In this document: positions 10,476-22,175 of the stretch, piece by piece
How positions within the stretch are numbered: the first letter of the stretch is position 1
Layout: every line of letters starts with the position of its first letter
The notes under the pieces: generated by a model
Databases searched by the model: none
Told to the model about the DNA's origin: nothing
The model's input: the letters and a program-made list of their open reading frames with translations, nothing else
DNA from: Laccaria trichodermophora
Taxonomy: Eukaryota > Basidiomycota > Agaricomycetes > Agaricales > Hydnangiaceae
Reading direction: 5' to 3'
DNA: 64,000 bases
NCBI GenBank assembly: GCA_018417955.1
Contig: JACTVC010000018.1
Coordinates: 558,001-622,000, forward strand
Program-made: the position numbers and the translations under genes

Positions 10476-12625
10476 TCCAACATGCCTGACTTTATGCGAG
10501 CTAAGTTAGGTTATTACTGAGATGTGTAGGCAATGGGAGACGCAGAGGTAAATTATTAATTTAAAACCCTCAGCTTTAGACGTGTTGTTGATGGACTGCT
10601 CGAGAATGGGCAAAAGTTTTGGAGTCAGGGAAGGGATGGACCGGCTGGATTCATTCATAATATCAAGCGCCCGGCTCACTTTCCAAGTTCGTCACACAAT
10701 TGACGCCCGTCGCTTCGTCACAAAATTCTGCATGCGTCTGTCAAGTACCTGAAGATATTTTCAACCCCTCGCCGTGTTATTCAAATATTTTAGCTCACAG
10801 CGCACGCTACACGGCCTCGTCGAGACTCAGCAACCGAGCAGAAGCGTGCAAGAGATCGGATTTCTGGACACCCCAATCACCCCGCGTGTTCTCTTGACAC
10901 ATCAAGGGTCCGGTGATTTTTTATCTACCGCGACTTTTTGTCGTTAACGTGAGTATCGTCCGTTTCATATCGCACAGAAAGCTGAAGGATCGCTATGGCA
11001 TTTGATCATGTTGTTATTCATGCCCTTTCAAACTCGCAATTCTCACATCTCTTACGCAAGAGTCGATCATTTCCAACCAGGTACATTTTCGCGGACTCAC
11101 TGGCGATGGCTTAACTCTCAGACTGTTGAACAACTTGCAAAATTTTCTATGCACGGACATTCTAAAAAGGCAAGAGTTATCAAGGACAGACAAACTTGTG
11201 CCATTTGACTAAAAATATCCGCCTCCACTGCTGGAATTCTATCACCTGCATTCAAATTTTGGAAAGCGTCTACTGCACATATCATTACGTTTGTAAGTTC
11301 CGAAATATGTGCACTTTCCTGTTGGTTTTCAAGAGGGAGGTTAATCTAATACATACCGATATCGTTACTTGTCCCTTCCCTGAGAAACGTTTTCGTCGCG
11401 AGGCGGTCCATAGATTTCATGAAGGAACTACTTCCTATTTTTCCATAAAGGGACCTTGCCGCGGCCTTCAAGTTTATAACTTATCATCACATCTCGACCA
11501 TGGCGCCTCTGATCGTCGTCATGGCCCAAGCTCAAGCGCTCAAGACTTCTCGCTGTTCGGTTATCATTAATTATATATGCTCAAACACAAAAATTGTTGT
11601 AACAAGGGGGTACCATCGGATGTCGTTGCGGCCCGGGGCAAGAGATGAAGCGCATGGCTTCGACCCCCTTCGAGTTTCCGATAACGGAAATAATTTGCGG
11701 GCTCGGCATACAACAATTAACCGCACCACACGATGGAGGTTGAAAGAGCTACATATTGTTCCGGACTTCTCAGGAATCCCACTTTCTACCGACACGACAA
11801 CCTCAGGGGTCACGGCCAAGGCCAAATCCATGTTGATGTCGGCGTCCCACTGCCATAGCCTTGCGAAAATTAATTTATCCGCGGAGCACTTCACAATCCA
11901 GCTTTTAAATTTGAACGCTTGAGCGCTCAAAAGGTTTGTTTTATTATGTGTGTGGATGTGTGGAGAAAGTTTGGTTTGCAAAGCCAAACCAAACAAACGT
12001 CACAATTCAATTATGCCCTCAGGCAACCCTCAGGAACCTTATCTCGACCTTGTCTTCCTCTCCAAAAACTATTTGCACGGGGCTGGTCACCGTGGTCAGT
12101 GATATGAACTCAAGATCCTTCCTATCTCACTTTGCAACCTCACACGTGTTCGATGGTTGATCGGTGAGAAAGACGGAAATGAGGTTTGGTGGGGTAGGGT
12201 CAACGGGAAGTAGATTTGGGGTGAAGTTGTGCACTAACTCTGGTGAAATTCTTCTACCTCTTCAACAACCGGCTTCAGCGGAATGCTCTCAATACCATGC
12301 TGCGAGTGCAATGTGAACAAGGTTGGTACGTGAAAGTCAGACCTATAGGTAATCATTTTGTTAGAAATACTGGGGTATACTTTATCACCAAGACTTCCAA
12401 ACTAACGTTTTACCTCTTTTCAGGTGTGATCAATAGCGTCGTCTGATCGTTATATTCAATCACTTTGACACGTTTTCAAACACCAGTTTTGCTTCACCCT
12501 GGCTTACTAACTGACACAACAAGCCCAACAACTCCATGTTGGTCGCCATCCATAAAACAAGGTATTTCGTGACTCATTCACCCCTCGTACCCCTCTTTGG
12601 TTGAGCTTCTTTCGCAAATCCTACT
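10476..12625. other. intergenic, no supportable gene
   Basis: Two open frames overlap antiparallel at 11500-11996 (141 residues minus, 140 plus). Neither shows a known motif or clear splice context. The rest is AT-rich spacer between divergently oriented zinc-finger genes A and B, which could share upstream control sequence. Confidence 0.35.
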
Positions 12626-13192
12626 ATGCATTCAGAGAAGCATTCGTCAACCCCACGCGATAACGGCAATCCTCCGAGCTCGTCGTCTAACAATAGCCTG
12701 GCATATGCGTTAACTTTCCCAGTTCTAGCAGCACCAACAGCATTCACCACTCCAGGTAGGGTGTTATTATTGGCCGCCGAACCAGCTGACTGTCGCGTAC
12801 GATCGATGGTGCAGGCACCCACTCAATAATGGGAAGGTCACATTCTCTGGAGGTCCCTCAGTTGCCGAGTACTTTGATATATCCCTCATTCACGTCGCCC
12901 ATGTCACCCACTCCCAGCTTTACTCTGGCTACGCCCAAGAAGCTTGCAGCCGCTGAGCAACGGAGGATTCGACCTTCACGATTCAGCTGTCCGTTGTGTC
13001 CACAGAAGTTCACCACGCAACGAAATCTCGAGAGTACGTATTGTTTCGTTCTTGAAGTGTACGCTATGACATCGTACGATTTTAGACCACCACAACTCCC
13101 ATTTCGGGATTAAAGTCCATCACTGCGATCTTTGCAATGAGGATTTTTCGACCAAGTCTTCCCTTGTTCGACACCAGAAGAAACACGTGTGA
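12626..13192 (+). CDS. small C2H2 zinc-finger protein B
   Basis: Three exons: 12626-12755, 12815-13033 and 13086-13192. The joins are phase 1 and give one continuous frame from ATG to TGA. The N-terminal half is Ser/Pro/Thr-rich. A basic stretch (EQRRIRPSRF) precedes finger 1, CPLCPQKFTTQRNLE, joined over the intron to NHHNSHFGIK. Finger 2 is CDLCNEDFSTKSSLVRHQKKH, a regular C2H2 finger that ends the protein. The intron that separates the Cys pair and helix start from the His pair of finger 1 matches genes A, C and D in position and phase. A DNA-binding regulator is likely by family; its function is unknown. Confidence 0.82.
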
Positions 13193-14162
13193 TGCACTCC
13201 ATTATCGAGAACGTGTCATTCTTCCCTCGGTAGCCCCACCTATGTTCCGTTGTTGCCGCGTGAATTTTGGAATCTCAAGGTCCCTTTGTATATTTTTTCC
13301 CTCTCGTTGCGCAAGAAATTACTTATCTCTCAATATGATAGCGAATTATTTAGATTGTAGTATGCAAAATTAAACCTTCGTAATTTTTTTGTCAAATTAT
13401 CATCTCGTTTCTACGTTGGACCGTGTGAGACTCCGCCGTAGAGATTGATATCGACGGTCATTGCAAAGAGCGCTCCGCCCAATTCGAAAAGGTGGGCGCT
13501 GAATCTCCGCTCGGATTCTATATATTCCTTGATTACTGGGTCACCTTACATCGAGGCCAACACGTTTCGAGGCTTGAACGTTATTTTTCTACTTTTTTTG
13601 TCATATGTGATCGTTCCTCCTTTCAATTGGAGAAACAATGTTGACGTCGTGGGTCTATAGGCGGCCAATATACTTTGACACGATTTGCACAATTTAGAGC
13701 CTGTTGGCTTGCGAACCTGGCAGGCAGAATGAAGGTGGAACAAAAACGCTAAAATAGATCGAACTCCCACTGGATCCGAACCGATATAAGTGCAGCGTGC
13801 GGCTATCTCTACGGTTGTTTACAAGGATTAGAATTCGTCTTTAGGGTCAAGATAGGTCAAGATCGTCAACGAAAATATCATTCAGGTTATATTTGCATTA
13901 TCAAATCGGAGATAAGAAACCAATCAGGTGCCTGCAGGTTGGGGTGGACGGAGGCAAATTTTGAAGTCAGCGAACATTCCACCGGTCAGATTTATGGCCG
14001 CCTCTACAACGATTTATTCAAAAGAAAGTTGAAACCCGATTGTGTCAGGAAGGAACTTGTAAGAGGGAGGGATCGAGAGAATTCACATTTATTCGTACAC
14101 ATAAAATAGTACCACTAATTAAGGAATTATCGAGCTGTAAAGTTTCTAGTTCACATACATGA
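13193..14162. other. intergenic between zinc-finger genes B and C
   Basis: About 1 kb between two convergent zinc-finger genes. No open frame or RNA gene that I can support. Confidence 0.5.
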
Positions 14163-15118
14163 TCAGACGCAACGTTTGCACGTCCGCTGATGCCGCTTGA
14201 AAACATGTCGTATACCAAAAGTCTGCTGGCAGCCCTCGCAGCGGTAATCTCGAATCGCGTAATGCGACTTCATATGGTCTGTGTGAAGTCGTGAGCCGAA
14301 ACTTGAACACCGATGATAGGGCAATGACTCGGATACGTTACTTCTAAGATTGTACTTGGTCGTAAAATCTGACGGACACAAATCGCATTTGTGTTGTGCG
14401 GGCCTTGTTCTTCGTTGGGTCGTAAGCGAAACGAGTACATCTGAACCTATTTTCGCTTTCATGGGGGGTCCGACTCGGAGGTTATCAAACATGATCTGCA
14501 TTGACATGAATTACAATCATGCGGCGATAAAATGGGAGAGCACACCGTTGGGGTAGCTATCGCTTCGTCCTCAAATCCGATAGGATAAACGGGCACAGAG
14601 CCATGTTGCGAACCACGGGAGCTGGAACTGTCTTCTGAAGTAAGATGCGGGTCATCGAAAAAGTCTGTCGAATTAAACATTGAGCAAGGTTGCGTCATGG
14701 TGAGGCGAGAGTCTTGATATTTACCAGGCATTTCGTGTCGGGACAGTGGAGGGTGATAGGGTGGAGTGTTGAAATCAACTACAGTTGAATTTATGGGGAA
14801 GGTTGGGCCATGGCTCCCAAAATAAGCTGTTGGTCGTAAGTGAATCAAATCTTTGATGGCGGACAGGTACTTCCTCACCAGTAGCTCCGCTCGGCGGAGA
14901 GTGGAGGGTGTCGGAAACAAAATATGGGTATTGCCATCGCTGGCCATCCTGCTCATGTCGAAAGAATGCACCAATAGGGGCATCAGCGTGGTGAGGAAAG
15001 CTGGTTTGATGACCATCCATTGTCTATACGCATAAGATGTGCACTGCTCAGCAATGTTTCTGGAGAAAGCAAAAGAAGGGGGTTTGGAGGCTTCTGAATG
15101 ACGAGAGGGTCGCCTCAT
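14163..15118 (-). CDS. small C2H2/C2HC zinc-finger protein C
   Basis: Three exons. Exon 1 starts at 15118 or at an internal Met (several in-frame ATGs). A 50-nt intron starting GTGTGC links the frame ending EAIATPT to IMFDNLRVG. A second, phase-1 intron splits finger 1. Finger 1 is CDLCPSDFTTKYNLR joined to NHMKSHYAIR. Finger 2 is CEGCQQTFGIRHVFKRHQRTC, with Cys as last ligand. A basic QRRTRPAQHK segment precedes the fingers and the N-terminal half is Ser/Pro-rich. It is paralogous to genes A, B and D. It is likely nuclear, with unknown targets. The uncertain part is the true start codon; the C-terminal fingers and stop at 14163 are clear. Confidence 0.8.
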
Positions 15119-16999
15119 ATAGTTTTCGGAGCATCCAAAAAATCATTGAACTGCTCAGATGGTGTTTAACCCCGAGAAGACGGAGATCAGCGAAGGGCGT
15201 CACGATGCCGTATTCAATGATACTTCATTGTGCCTAAGTCTTTTGAGCGTAATACCACCTATGGCTTGTGGGAGATCGCCGTACGAAACACGAGTGACGG
15301 GACCGCGAGGGAGTAGTAAGGATGGGACTCTGACGCCGAAGGAGCGCCGGCGATCACAAACTGAGAACAAGAGAATTGACAGGTGTCTTTATTCAAGTTT
15401 GCTGTGCGTCGCAAGCGTTGAGACCTCAACGGTCGAGAAATTTTCCAGATAATGTAACAAGCGCTAACCTGGTTACCGTTGGTACCAGGGGGTCAATTCA
15501 TCTCTATGTTTCAATGAGCATCATACATGATAAGATGGAGTAAAGTTCATTTTTCAACCGAATTTAGCATGAAACAATGAATGACAGTTATGCCAGTGGT
15601 CGGGTCACCTACTTTCTCCTTTCGTAAACCATTGTTTTATCCCTCTTTATCTTGGCCGTAAACGCGATGACAAGCAGGGCTTGCAGAAATTAAAAATTGG
15701 GAGGATTCATGGCAGGGTTCATTGAGTATGTTGCGCGTAAAAACAAGGGCTGACCGTTCCTGTAGCTGTCTCGAGGCTGAAGGAACGCGTAGGCGTGAGA
15801 GGACTCGCATTTTGTTCGATCAGGGATTTAATTTGATTTTTTCCAAGGTGTAAATATGTTGTTATGGGTGGGCGGGAGATGGATCAAAGCTCCAACAACC
15901 ATCAACAGATAACTCTTCAAGACTTTTCCTTCTTATCTATGTAACACCTGTTCAGTAGCTCTTCTATCATTGAAATTTGTAAAATGTTTCCAAGAAAACA
16001 AAGGTCTTTTACAACTTACAACTCCAACAATGCAACGCGATGGCAACCGGTGTAAAATGACGTCTTGAATGCCAGGGTCCGATAGTGCCAACAAGTCTGC
16101 AACATCACAGTAATCTCTTCTTATTGATACATAGAATTGAACTTCGTACCGTGAAATTCCGCATGAATTTGATACTCAATTTCGTGATTCAAATTGCTCG
16201 CGCAAGCACCAGAAAAAAAAGCTTGTATGAGAGGACGGATCGGGTAAAGCGAATTCCCATAAGACAAAACGTATCACAGACCTATGGACTCCCAACTTGT
16301 GAGGACAAGTACTACGCTCATGGAACATGGCGAAGATAAGGGATTCCAGAATGCGCACGCTGAGATGACTGTGAACCCGAATACAGAATGGCTGATAAGT
16401 ACACTCAACCGCGTGAGAGAGAGAGGTTTGCCTTGCAAGGAAAGACGGAGAGTGTGCACTGTATTTGTGACGACTGGGGGTACGAAATGAGGCGCAGGTG
16501 GCGGGAACCTTCCCGCGATAGTCGATGATTATGGAAATATGTAGGGTCAGTGACATTCACGAATGAAGGCAGAGATTCTAAAAAGAGTTGCCCGTTAATT
16601 TGGTAGCGGTGTGCGACAGAACTCAAAGTGAAGGATCTAAACCTTGAAGGATTATCCCTGACTACGAAGTAGGTCGGAACCGGTATAAGGGAAAGTTTCG
16701 GGTAGTTCTGAGGAGAGTCAGCGCCCGAAGTTATAGCAGGGTCCTTTGACTCCGTGCGGCCTCCTGGAGATCTAATTTATCAGCAGGCTACGTAGAGAAC
16801 ATCATGGGATCCTCCGCCTGGTACAGAAAGCATTGTTTTGGTAAGTCGTCAAGGCTTTCTCGTCCCTAGGAAAACCAGAGGTCCGATACGGGAGCACGTC
16901 AGCGTTCTCGGAGCGCCCCGAAAAAAAAATAGAATGACGAGCAGACTCGAGGCGTAGGACGATAGCTGTCTTGAGTAGACACCGAATCTTGGGTTAAAC
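15119..16999. other. intergenic, nothing recognised
   Basis: Nearly 1.9 kb upstream of both zinc-finger gene C (minus) and ATG15 (plus). Short open frames on both strands (for example 16176-16556 minus) carry no motif and no convincing splice chain. Confidence 0.45.
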
Positions 17000-17006
17000 T
17001 GTCGTG

Positions 17007-17016
17007 CATATATAAA
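17007..17016 (+). promoter_or_regulatory. TATA-like element upstream of ATG15
   Basis: The sequence CATATATAAA lies about 135 bp before the ATG at 17149 and 185 bp before the ATG at 17200. Motif evidence only. Confidence 0.35.
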
Positions 17017-17199
17017 CTGGTCACTTGGATTTCAATCAAAGAGGCCATGGGGAGGGCGTTAAACAGTTGAAGAATTGCGAAGATCAGTGCAAGTTTGGGA
17101 GACCAATGGGAGAAGCACTTTTACAGCAAGTTGACACGTGATGCATTGATGAGTCGGACACATGCTTTGCCTCGAGCACCCACCACGACCACTAGAGTA

Positions 17200-18721
17200 A
17201 TGCTCCTCTCGCTGCCCGCGACACTCCACAACCTCCTTATCTCATTGCTCTGGTCACCGTTTACACAGCGGCTAGAGCTCACTGACAGTGTTGAATTCAG
17301 TCCAATCACCTTCCAGCTCCGACACCAACACGCCACCACCAACACATCAAGCATAGTTTTTGCAGACGTCCTGCCTTTGTCCAACTTTGCCAATGATGCA
17401 ACGTTCGTAGTGAATACCAAGCGTTCGCGGATACCCCGGCCGCCATCTCATGCCGAGTTCATCGCTGCACGGCGAATGCAAGCTGAGAGCCACATGAGTG
17501 CCGCTCTTGACTGGTGGGACACGGATGTTGAAATTCCGGATGTAAGCAAAAGGAGCACTTTGCTTAGCATGGCGAAGATGACGTTCAATGCGTATTACGC
17601 TGACAACTCGTCTGATTGGTATAATCTTGACGAAGATGGATGGGACAAGGTCTGTGGCACTCGTCTTCCACTGCTTGATACTGATCTTAACTCGCTTATA
17701 GCACTTTCCCCATGGTTGGCTGCCTACGGATGACGGTATGCGTGGCCACGTCTTTGTGTCCACGGACAACTCGACCGTCATCATCGTCATCAAAGGTACA
17801 TCCGCCTTTTGGCCGGTAGGAGACGGTGGCCCAACTACAGCCAAAGACAAACTGAATGACAATCTACTCTTCTCGTGTTGTTGTGCGCGCGTCGGCCCCA
17901 CGTGGTCCACCGTATGCGGATGCTACGATGGCGGGTATAGATGCAAAGACCAATGCGTGCAAGACGCGCTAGCCATGGAGGAAGGCCTCTTTTACCCCAT
18001 AGGTCTGAACCTTTACAACAACGTCTCGTACATGTACCCTAATTCAAATATCTGGGTTACTGGCCACTCATTGGGAGGGTCGCTTTCGGCATTAATTGGA
18101 GTTACCTTTGGGTTGCCTGTGGTCGCTTTTGAAAGCCCGGCCGAGAAGATGGCCGCGCGAAGGCTGCATTTGCCTCCTCCACCCTCGACACATCATATCA
18201 CCCATGTTTATCATACCGCCGATGTGCGTATTGTTTTAACATAAATCCTCGTTAATTTATCTCTCTCCCTCTGCAGCCAATCCCCATGGGCGTGTGCACA
18301 GGCTTGACATCAGCATGCTCTCTTGGCGGATTCGCCCTCGAATCTCGGTGCCATCTAGGCCAGGTGATCCGCTATGACACTGTCCGCAAACTCGGGTGGT
18401 CCGTCAATGCCCAGAACCACCCAATTAAAGTGGTCATCGACAAGGTTCTAAACATGGACCTCGACTGGCAAGACCAGCAGGACGAGGATAAGTCCTTGTT
18501 TAAGACATCCTCATGGCCTTGGGGCGGCGGTGGGAAGAAGGAGGACGAGGAGGAAGAGGGAAAGAGGCCTGAGGGGTTTCTTGAAGTACCTCAGGCAAGG
18601 TTGGCGGGAGAGGTGGAGGGTGTCGATGGCGTTTGTACAGTGCGTTTCCCTCCCCTTTTTTGCCTTCTGAGATCAACCGCTTATGGGGAGACAGGATTGC
18701 TTCAATTGGGAATTTGTTTAA
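17200..18721 (+). CDS. ATG15: putative vacuolar lipase ATG15
   Basis: Four exons (17200-17649, 17702-18223, 18277-18639, 18695-18721) give a 453-residue class-3 lipase. An N-terminal hydrophobic segment (MLLSLPATLHNLLISLLW) fits the signal anchor that sends Atg15 through the secretory route to the vacuole. Diagnostic motifs follow in order: DGMRGHVFVSTDNSTVIIVI, the nucleophile elbow GHSLGG, and HTADPIPMG across the second intron. Next come CSLGGFALESRCHLG and the C-terminal DCFNWEF, which is recovered only by using the last 27-nt exon. Atg15 hydrolyses phospholipids of autophagic bodies inside the vacuole. An acidic Gly/Lys/Glu-rich insert lies near the C-terminus. An earlier in-frame ATG at 17149 would put 17 residues in front of the anchor; 17200 is preferred. 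Confidence 0.93.
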
Positions 18722-19213
18722 TACGTTTGAGTGCCAGAAGCGCAGCAGACGACACTCAAGTGTGTTTGGGCCAGATGGCTTTTTTGTATTTTGGGCCGGA
18801 AGTTTCTAGTTAACGACATGACAGATGTACATATTTTACGACTCCCATAAGTTAGTAAAGCGTAGATGCTTTTTTATTATTGAGAATATGTAACAAGCGA
18901 CTCCAAGGTGTTTGGCACATGCTTCAAGTTCTAACACTCCGAACTCGTGGGAGGGAAATTTGAAGGGACATTCTCTAACCCTTTTTCTTGCCTATTTCTT
19001 ACTGTGCCCAAGCTCATCGGTCACCAATGGTTAGGGCTTTCGAAATTTTGACCCATTAACGTATTGGGCACAAGGCGTCTCAGGCCTAGACCCATTTTGC
19101 AGGGACTTCTACGTGGGTCCGAGCCTGTCGACAGGTGTAACGTTGCGGCACCATTTCAATGCAAGATCTCTGGCTCTTGGGAATTTGGAGCTGCTTTCGG
19201 GTCGGAGCTAGGA
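18722..19213. other. spacer between ATG15 and transposon
   Basis: 3' flank of ATG15 and left flank of the Tc1/mariner insertion. No gene seen. Confidence 0.5.
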
Positions 19214-19215
19214 TA

Positions 19216-20821
19216 CAGTGACTCGGCAAAAGTGTTGCATCACGTGAGTCAATTGAACAACCTGTTCACTACGCACGTTGTGAGCACCCTTTCGCCTTCA
19301 AATTAGGGGTGGTAAATGGTTTAGATATAGTCTAAATATGTGTCAAATTATTTGTATCCAGAGCCCATATTAAACAAGCAATCCATGTAGCATTGAAAAA
19401 AGGTGGTGTATGACTTTTGCTGGGTGTCATGTGAAGGCATCCTTTGTGGTCGGAAATGCCAGTTGAGCATTCAATAGCTACGGTAAACAGACATACAATT
19501 AATAGCGAGTCTCTCCTCCACCTGCCTTTCGAATTGCATCCACCCGATCCGGAATGCTGTCATACAAACGTGTAATATAGTCAATGTCAATTCTCGTCCA
19601 TTCCTCCTGTAATGCCTCCCATAATTCATCGCGATTGCGTGGTAGCGGATTCCTCGCACGCACCATGCGATCAAGGTGACTCCAGAGATTCTCGATGATG
19701 TTCATGTCGGGTGAATTAGGTGGCCAAGCAAGGACATCGATGTGATTAGAGGCGAACCAAGCTTTTGCAAGCTTCGACGTGTGCTTTGGGTCACTATCTT
19801 GCTGGAAATAAATGGCCTGAGGCCTAACACTGTAGTCGCGTAGGGTACCCAAGAGGTTGTCATTCAAAATGGTGACATATTTTGATGCGTCCATGATTCC
19901 ATCGATGCGGTGCAGACGGCCGACACCATAGGGTGTGATGCACCCCCAAACCATCACACTCCCTCCACCGTGCTTCACTGTCTTCTGGGTGTTACAGTCT
20001 CTAAACTCCTCCCCAGGCCTTCTCCAGCACCACTCCCGCCCATCTGACCCAAAAAGATTGAACTTGGACTCATCTGAATACCAAACAGCCTGCCAGTTGT
20101 CCTTCTGCCATAATCCATGGGCAAATGCCCACTCCCTTCGCTTCCTCTTGTGTATTGGTGTCAGCAGAGGCTTCTTGCGACGTATTCGCGCATTAAAGCC
20201 ACGTCTTTCGAGCTCCCGTCGCAGTGTATCGACACTGACATTCGGAAATTCCTTCTGTTGGAGGTCCGTCGCATTGCGTGCTGATCCACTGGAGAGCTTT
20301 CGTAGGGCAATACGCATGTCGTAGTCATTCAGCTTGTGTGGGCGACCTGACCGATGCTTCTTCTCATAAAATTTTCGTGTTTTGCCATAACGGCCGTAAA
20401 TGCGAGAGACTGTAGATGGGTCGACATTTTCCTTCTCTGCCACATCACGATTGGTGTGCCCAAGGTCTTTGAGTTGAACAATGCGTGATTTCTTTGTAGG
20501 TGTAGTCTCGGTCATGAGTCAGGAGGGTGACTGTGTCAAAAAAGTGTGCAAAGATTCATTGTAGTGTCCTCGAAAGACGAGGGATGGGTGGTGGTTGATG
20601 TTTTCGGAAATAGCCGTAAAAGTCCTGCACCAGCAATTCACGATGTTGCGCGTCGTTCTCCTCTATTTCTTGTCTCCAATGCAAGTCATTTTACCTGCAT
20701 ATTTGCTACACACCATAGATACTACCTGTAAAGTAAGAACCTCCCAATGTCGCTCTAGCGTGTATAGCAGATGCATTTATGACTTGGCTTCACGTGATGC
20801 AACACTTTTGCCGAGTCACTG
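19216..20821. mobile_element. complete Tc1/mariner element with 32-bp TIRs and TA duplication
   Basis: The ends are perfect inverted repeats of 32 bp: 19216-19247 starts CAGTGACTCGGCAAAAGTG, and 20790-20821 is its reverse complement. A TA dinucleotide flanks each side (19214-19215, 20822-20823), the target duplication of the Tc1/mariner superfamily. The 1606-bp element contains one uninterrupted transposase gene on the minus strand. Perfect terminal repeats plus an open frame suggest recent insertion, and it may still be active. Confidence 0.93.
19499..20515 (-). CDS. Tc1/mariner DD34E transposase
   Basis: Single-exon 338-residue transposase. The N-terminus holds a helix-turn-helix pair: residues 1-50 include LKDLGHTNRDVAEKENVDPS, and a second, paired-like module includes the GRPHKLNDYD hinge. 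The catalytic core shows all three acidic residues: the Asp in WYSDESKFNLFG, the Asp in IYFQQDSDPKH, and the Glu in DMNIIENLW, with 34 residues between the second Asp and the Glu (DD34E, Tc1 type). Length matches a full Tc1 transposase and there is no frameshift or stop. It would cut and paste the element between its inverted repeats at TA sites. The start ATG at 20515 gives the expected N-terminus. Confidence 0.95.
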   Translation of the reverse strand: MTETTPTKKSRIVQLKDLGHTNRDVAEKENVDPSTVSRIYGRYGKTRKFYEKKHRSGRPHKLNDYDMRIALRKLSSGSARNATDLQQKEFPNVSVDTLRRELERRGFNARIRRKKPLLTPIHKRKRREWAFAHGLWQKDNWQAVWYSDESKFNLFGSDGREWCWRRPGEEFRDCNTQKTVKHGGGSVMVWGCITPYGVGRLHRIDGIMDASKYVTILNDNLLGTLRDYSVRPQAIYFQQDSDPKHTSKLAKAWFASNHIDVLAWPPNSPDMNIIENLWSHLDRMVRARNPLPRNRDELWEALQEEWTRIDIDYITRLYDSIPDRVDAIRKAGGGETRY

Positions 20822-20823
20822 TA

Positions 20824-21202
20824 TGTGGGGATCCGAGACCAGAGCGTCTCCCTTCTCAATGCCTGCGGGACCCAACAGAAACTAGGAGGACCCAGGATAG
20901 ATCGACGAACCACCAGGCATCCGCTCGCTAACATTTTTTCAGTCCTGGACCCCACACTTGACGAAGGATATGAACGAATTTCAATCAAACCAAATAACAG
21001 AAGCATTAGATAATGGATAAAGCACAGTATTGGCGCCCTCGAACTGGGCTAGTGACTGCTCCCAGCTTATCGCGTTGAGCTGTGGCGAAGAAACGATGGA
21101 CGACTCACCAACCCGCTAACACCGGAACTAGCTTCTTATAACTTCGCAACTGAATATCAGCAGATGGATGATGGGTTCTGAAGTGTCAGCCGCCGACCTT
21201 CG
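20824..21202. other. spacer right of transposon
   Basis: Right flank of the Tc1/mariner insertion. No gene recognised. Confidence 0.5.
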
Positions 21203-21214
21203 TTTATAAATATA
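21203..21214 (+). promoter_or_regulatory. TATA box of the two-TM membrane protein gene
   Basis: TTTATAAATATA lies 65 bp upstream of the ATG at 21279, a good position for a core promoter element. Confidence 0.5.
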
Positions 21215-21278
21215 ATTCGCTCCGAATCGACCTTGTCTATCTTCTGGAGCACACCCTAACCGCCAACTTGAAGTAAAA

Positions 21279-22175
21279 ATGGATTCTTCAACTCTCTCCA
21301 CTGCGATATCCACGACCTCCTTCTCCGAGTTCACGTCGAGTCCTCGGCCTCGCCTGGTTTCCTCGACGCTCAACATTGTCGATGCTGCTGACACAATTGG
21401 GACGACCTTGGAGGATGACAAGGAAGACGTCGACTGCAAGGTGGAGAAAATGAGCAGGTTAGCACTGCAGCGGGAAATGGGCGTAGAAATGGGGTGCCAT
21501 CATCCATACCTTGGAATGGGGTTTTTCACCGGTGCGGACGATACCACTCCTCCACGCGCACAGCGCCATGCGTACCCGCCTAGTCCACCCTCTCCAGCGT
21601 TTCTTTCGCAAGCAAACACCGAAACTAAACATACCCACACGTTACACGGGTTACTGTCTATTCTTCAAGCGTCAACCCGCCAAATTCGCGCAGACCCCAC
21701 AGTATCGCAGAAACGAATTTTCAGGATTCTAGCGCCGCTTGTTGTGTTCCTGTATCTCTTAATCGCGGGGGCGGTATTGCCTACATATATCAAGCGCCAC
21801 TCGCCACCGCCTTCGTCTTTTCCCGTTTCGACCTTAAACGCGAATTCGAGGATAGTTCCTCAACCTTTTCACGGTGTTCATCCTCACCCTCATCCGTCTG
21901 TTGAGCCTCTTCCTCCCCATTCTTTGCTACCGTCGGCTCTCGCTCATCTCTCAAATGCACATGCGGTCGACGTGCCTATGGTCATCTTCATCTTTGTTGT
22001 TGGTCTCCTCTCATCACTCTTCCTTCTCCGCACGCTCATTTTTATCGCGGGGCGGTGCTTGGAACGTTTTTGCGATCTCGACCTTGTTGAAGTGTTCAGG
22101 CCCCGTGGAGCATGCAGGGATGTGCACGGGAAGGGCGTCGGACAAACTGAGATGATCTTTGGGGGTGTGGTTTAA
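21279..22175 (+). CDS. hypothetical membrane protein with two TM segments
   Basis: Single-exon 298-residue protein I do not recognise. The N-terminal ~150 residues are Ser/Thr/Pro-rich and hydrophilic. A hydrophobic segment near residues 148-168 (ILAPLVVFLYLLIAGAVLP) and another near 231-255 (MVIFIFVVGLLSSLFLLRTL) are likely transmembrane helices. Between them is a Pro/His-rich loop including HGVHPHPHPSVEPLPPHSLL. The C-terminal tail contains three Cys and a basic/Gly mix. A well-placed TATA box and a clean open frame support a real gene. No catalytic motif is visible. It may be a lineage-restricted membrane protein. Confidence 0.65.
   Translation: MDSSTLSTAISTTSFSEFTSSPRPRLVSSTLNIVDAADTIGTTLEDDKEDVDCKVEKMSRLALQREMGVEMGCHHPYLGMGFFTGADDTTPPRAQRHAYPPSPPSPAFLSQANTETKHTHTLHGLLSILQASTRQIRADPTVSQKRIFRILAPLVVFLYLLIAGAVLPTYIKRHSPPPSSFPVSTLNANSRIVPQPFHGVHPHPHPSVEPLPPHSLLPSALAHLSNAHAVDVPMVIFIFVVGLLSSLFLLRTLIFIAGRCLERFCDLDLVEVFRPRGACRDVHGKGVGQTEMIFGGVV

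Noticed and set aside
11500..11996. Two antiparallel open frames of about 140 codons
   Set aside because: They overlap each other, neither has a domain, and no splice or promoter context favours one of them.
17095..17199. N-terminal extension of ATG15 from a TTG codon
   Set aside because: It starts with TTG, lies before the hydrophobic signal anchor, and lacks family-like residues.
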